Of a stretch of 64,000 bases of DNA, positions 62,364 through 64,000 are shown piece after piece. Both the position numbers and the translations under genes were made by a program. The DNA lies in the NCBI RefSeq assembly GCF_036370855.1, contig NC_088117.1, positions 2,294,001 through 2,358,000 on the forward strand, in the 5' to 3' direction. The stretch is from Dromaius novaehollandiae. Taxonomy: Eukaryota > Chordata > Aves > Casuariiformes > Dromaiidae. The notes under the pieces were generated by a model. That model searched no databases. It was not told where the DNA came from and saw only the letters and a program-made list of their open reading frames with translations. Position 1 is the stretch's first letter; each line of letters opens with the position of its first letter.

Positions 62364-62900
62364 CTAGGAGCTCGCCTGTCGTCGTCGGTGGTCGCCCGAG
62401 CCCCGCTCCTCGGCCCTGACCCTCTGGAGGAAGGAGGCGTTGCCCCTTGGGGGCTGAGGCTGACGCTGGCCACCACGGTCCCGCCTCAGGGACCTGCTTC
62501 GCACCCTCTCGCGCGCCCCCGAGGGGCCACGGTCATAAAGGGGCACGGAGGAGCTCCTGTGCCGGCGAGCGGAAGACCGCTGCCGCTGCTGCCGCCTCCT
62601 TGCCAAAAGCCAGGCAGGAACTCTCCCTCGGGGCTGGCGTGCCCAAGAGCCCTGCCCGGAGCCTCCGACGCGGTACTCCTGCACGGCAGCGTCCCCTTGC
62701 ATCCGGTGGAGGATGGCCTCAAAAGGCCGCCTGCAGAGTGGGCACTCCGCTTTGGTGGCAGACCACTCCCGGATGCAGCCGAAACAGAACTCGTGCAGGC
62801 AAACGGCAAGGTAGGCAAGGTTTTCCACTGTGCCCAGGCAGATGGGGCACGTCTGCTCTCCAGAGGCATCCAGCGGCATTGTCCCGGGCACCTGGCTCAT
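62364..62900 (-). CDS. TOPORS-like compact RING E3 ligase
   Basis: A 178-residue protein from the ATG at 62900, which has A at -3. The exon itself starts at 62960 after the acceptor CCTTTCTTTGGTAG, and the frame is open for 20 codons before the ATG, so an upstream start by splicing is possible. The RING uses C18, C21, C34, H36, C39, C42, C53 and C56. Its spacing and sequence (CPICL, CLHEFCFGCIREWS, KAECPLCRRPF, then a D-A-A-V-QEYRV end) match the RING of TOPORS, a ubiquitin and SUMO ligase. Residues 88-178 are Arg/Ser-rich (ARRRQQRQRSSARRHRSSS), recalling the RS region of TOPORS and suggesting nuclear location. TOPORS itself exceeds 1,000 residues, so this is a small paralogue. Frame and stop are intact, and the tail is conserved in the neighbouring duplicate. 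Confidence 0.8.
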   Translation of the reverse strand: MSQVPGTMPLDASGEQTCPICLGTVENLAYLAVCLHEFCFGCIREWSATKAECPLCRRPFEAILHRMQGDAAVQEYRVGGSGQGSWARQPRGRVPAWLLARRRQQRQRSSARRHRSSSVPLYDRGPSGARERVRSRSLRRDRGGQRQPQPPRGNASFLQRVRAEERGSGDHRRRQASS

Positions 62901-63540
62901 GCTGGCTCCCGGGGAAAAGCCGCTGTGCTCTGGAACATCCTCCGCTGCCAACGTTGAGTCCTACCAAAGAAAGGGGGGGACAAAGCTCATGAGCAGCCAC
63001 GCAAGCTGAGAACGAAGCGGCAGCAAAGCTGCCGACCTCGAGAGCTCCAGAGAGGCCCAGGCTTCTCCTTGAGGGCTGAGAAAACCACCCCCCCCCGGAG
63101 CCCTGTTGGCAAGGTGGCCGGGCAAAAGGCCCCCCTGCACACCTGCGGTGCTGGGCTTCCTGCAGGTGGGCTTCCCCTGGGCAAGTGGGGCTCCTGGGCA
63201 AAGAGTGGCCGTGGCCAGCGAGGGGAAGGGAGGCGTGGGGCCAAGGGGCAGGGTGGGAATGTTTTGTCTCTGCTGCTGCCGGAGCAGAGAGGGACGAGCC
63301 GTGGAAGAGGAGAGCTCTGGCAGGGCTTTGGAGAGCTCTTTGGTGGCTGGGGACAGTCTGGTGGTGCGTGGCCGGCAGGGCACAAGGGCAAGGCCCTGTT
63401 TCCCGCTCCGCTTGCCAAGGCAGGGAGCCACGCTTTGCCCCGCGCTTTGCACGAGCCCCTGCTGCCTGCCCCGCAGCCCTGGCAGGAGAAGAGCTGGCAG
63501 CTCAAAGCCACCCCAGCACCCCACGTACCCCCCACACTAC

Positions 63541-63640
63541 CTGCCGCACTCGGAGCAGGCCCCGCCTCTGCGGCCGCCTCACAGGCGTGATGTAAGGGGA
63601 GTCACAGGGACGCCCCAGTGACATCACAGGACTCTCAGGG
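63541..63640 (-). promoter_or_regulatory. Inferred promoter and first exon of the TOPORS-like gene
   Basis: On the minus strand a CRE-like GTGATGTCAC (63618-63627), a second TGATGTAA-type half site (plus strand, 63588-63595) and a GC box (GGCGGGGC, about 63,558-63,566) precede a donor-like GCGGCAG|GTAGTG (exon end 63541). Splicing to 62960 would remove a 580-base intron. The first exon would be non-coding or nearly so. All of this is motif-based inference. Confidence 0.45.
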
Positions 63641-64000
63641 GCAGCAGCCGGCAGATCCCCCAACTGGGAAGCCCAACCCTGTGCTTGGGAAGTCCATCTG
63701 ACAGGACGCTTCGCCCCTTTTCCCTCCTTTGGGCTCTTTGGCAGGGATGCTCTTGTTGCTTGGGAAGGAGCCTGAGCAGCGGCTGGCCTGCCTGGCAGTC
63801 TGCGCATGGCTTTCCGAGCTCCCAGGCCCCAGCCCCAGCCCCTCCCCGGCCTTCCGTTCCCAGCCCCAACAGCCTTGCTGTTGCTGGCAGGTTGCTAAGC
63901 GGCACCAGGCCTACCTGCACGGCCATCCCTGGCACTTTGGCCGCGATGGGGCCACCAGGCAGCGAGGCGTGCCCTCCAGGCCCTCCTGCCCGGCTGTGCT
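63641..64000. other. Flanking GC-rich DNA, no recognised gene
   Basis: No exon, repeat family or RNA gene is seen before the window ends. Confidence 0.5.

Noticed and set aside
61340-62419. 359-codon plus-strand frame
   Set aside because: It is antisense to the 3' end of the TOPORS-like gene in CpG-rich DNA, and its composition is low-complexity. Only the embedded YY1 site was kept.

Overview
The window is vertebrate nuclear DNA from a sauropsid (bird, crocodilian or turtle). The evidence is a diverged CR1 LINE 3' fragment at 18.3-18.6 kb, split genes with vertebrate splice sites, CpG-island stretches, and a gene block that matches human 9q34.3. RNF208 (minus), CYSRT1 (plus), RNF224 (plus) and an LRRC26-like gene (plus) lie in this order and orientation. 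GC-rich, gene-compact sequence of this kind is typical of avian microchromosomes, but the species cannot be fixed from the sequence.

Layout: 1-6.4 kb holds no recognised gene, only low-complexity tracts and a perfect NRF1 site. RNF208 occupies 7.4-9.2 kb on the minus strand. A large orphan CpG island lies at about 11.95-13.25 kb. From 14.4 to 17.0 kb the base composition drops sharply to AT-rich sequence with no recognised gene. The CR1 fragment follows. From 18.6 to 31.5 kb there is mostly unannotated DNA with one plausible orphan 3' coding exon (27.83-28.10 kb, minus) and an AT-rich segment carrying an SRF CArG box (30.4 kb). A C2H2 zinc-finger pseudogene (minus) lies at 31.56-32.72 kb. A tandem pair of ZNF143-type sites lies 4.8 kb upstream of it. 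A 1.2 kb GC-rich hexamer-based minisatellite ending in a G-quadruplex motif abuts the first exon of CYSRT1 (40.6-43.2 kb). RNF224 is at 49.6-50.7 kb and LRRC26-like at 56.46-58.25 kb. A 30-bp minisatellite lies just beyond LRRC26.

The right end (60.4-63.6 kb) carries a compact TOPORS-type RING gene on the minus strand with its own promoter and poly(A) signal. A second copy of its 3' end lies about 1.9 kb further downstream and has no RING.

Three genes encode RING ubiquitin ligases (RNF208, RNF224, TOPORS-like). RNF208 and RNF224 share RING spacing and a similar post-RING block, so they look like old paralogues flanking CYSRT1. CYSRT1 is a cysteine-tailed epithelial barrier protein, and LRRC26-type proteins are auxiliary gamma subunits of BK potassium channels in secretory epithelia. 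No operon-like logic applies; the genes are independently transcribed neighbours. The best candidates for something undescribed are the TOPORS-like mini-gene with its duplicated tail, the orphan exon near 28 kb, and the minisatellite/G4 promoter of CYSRT1.
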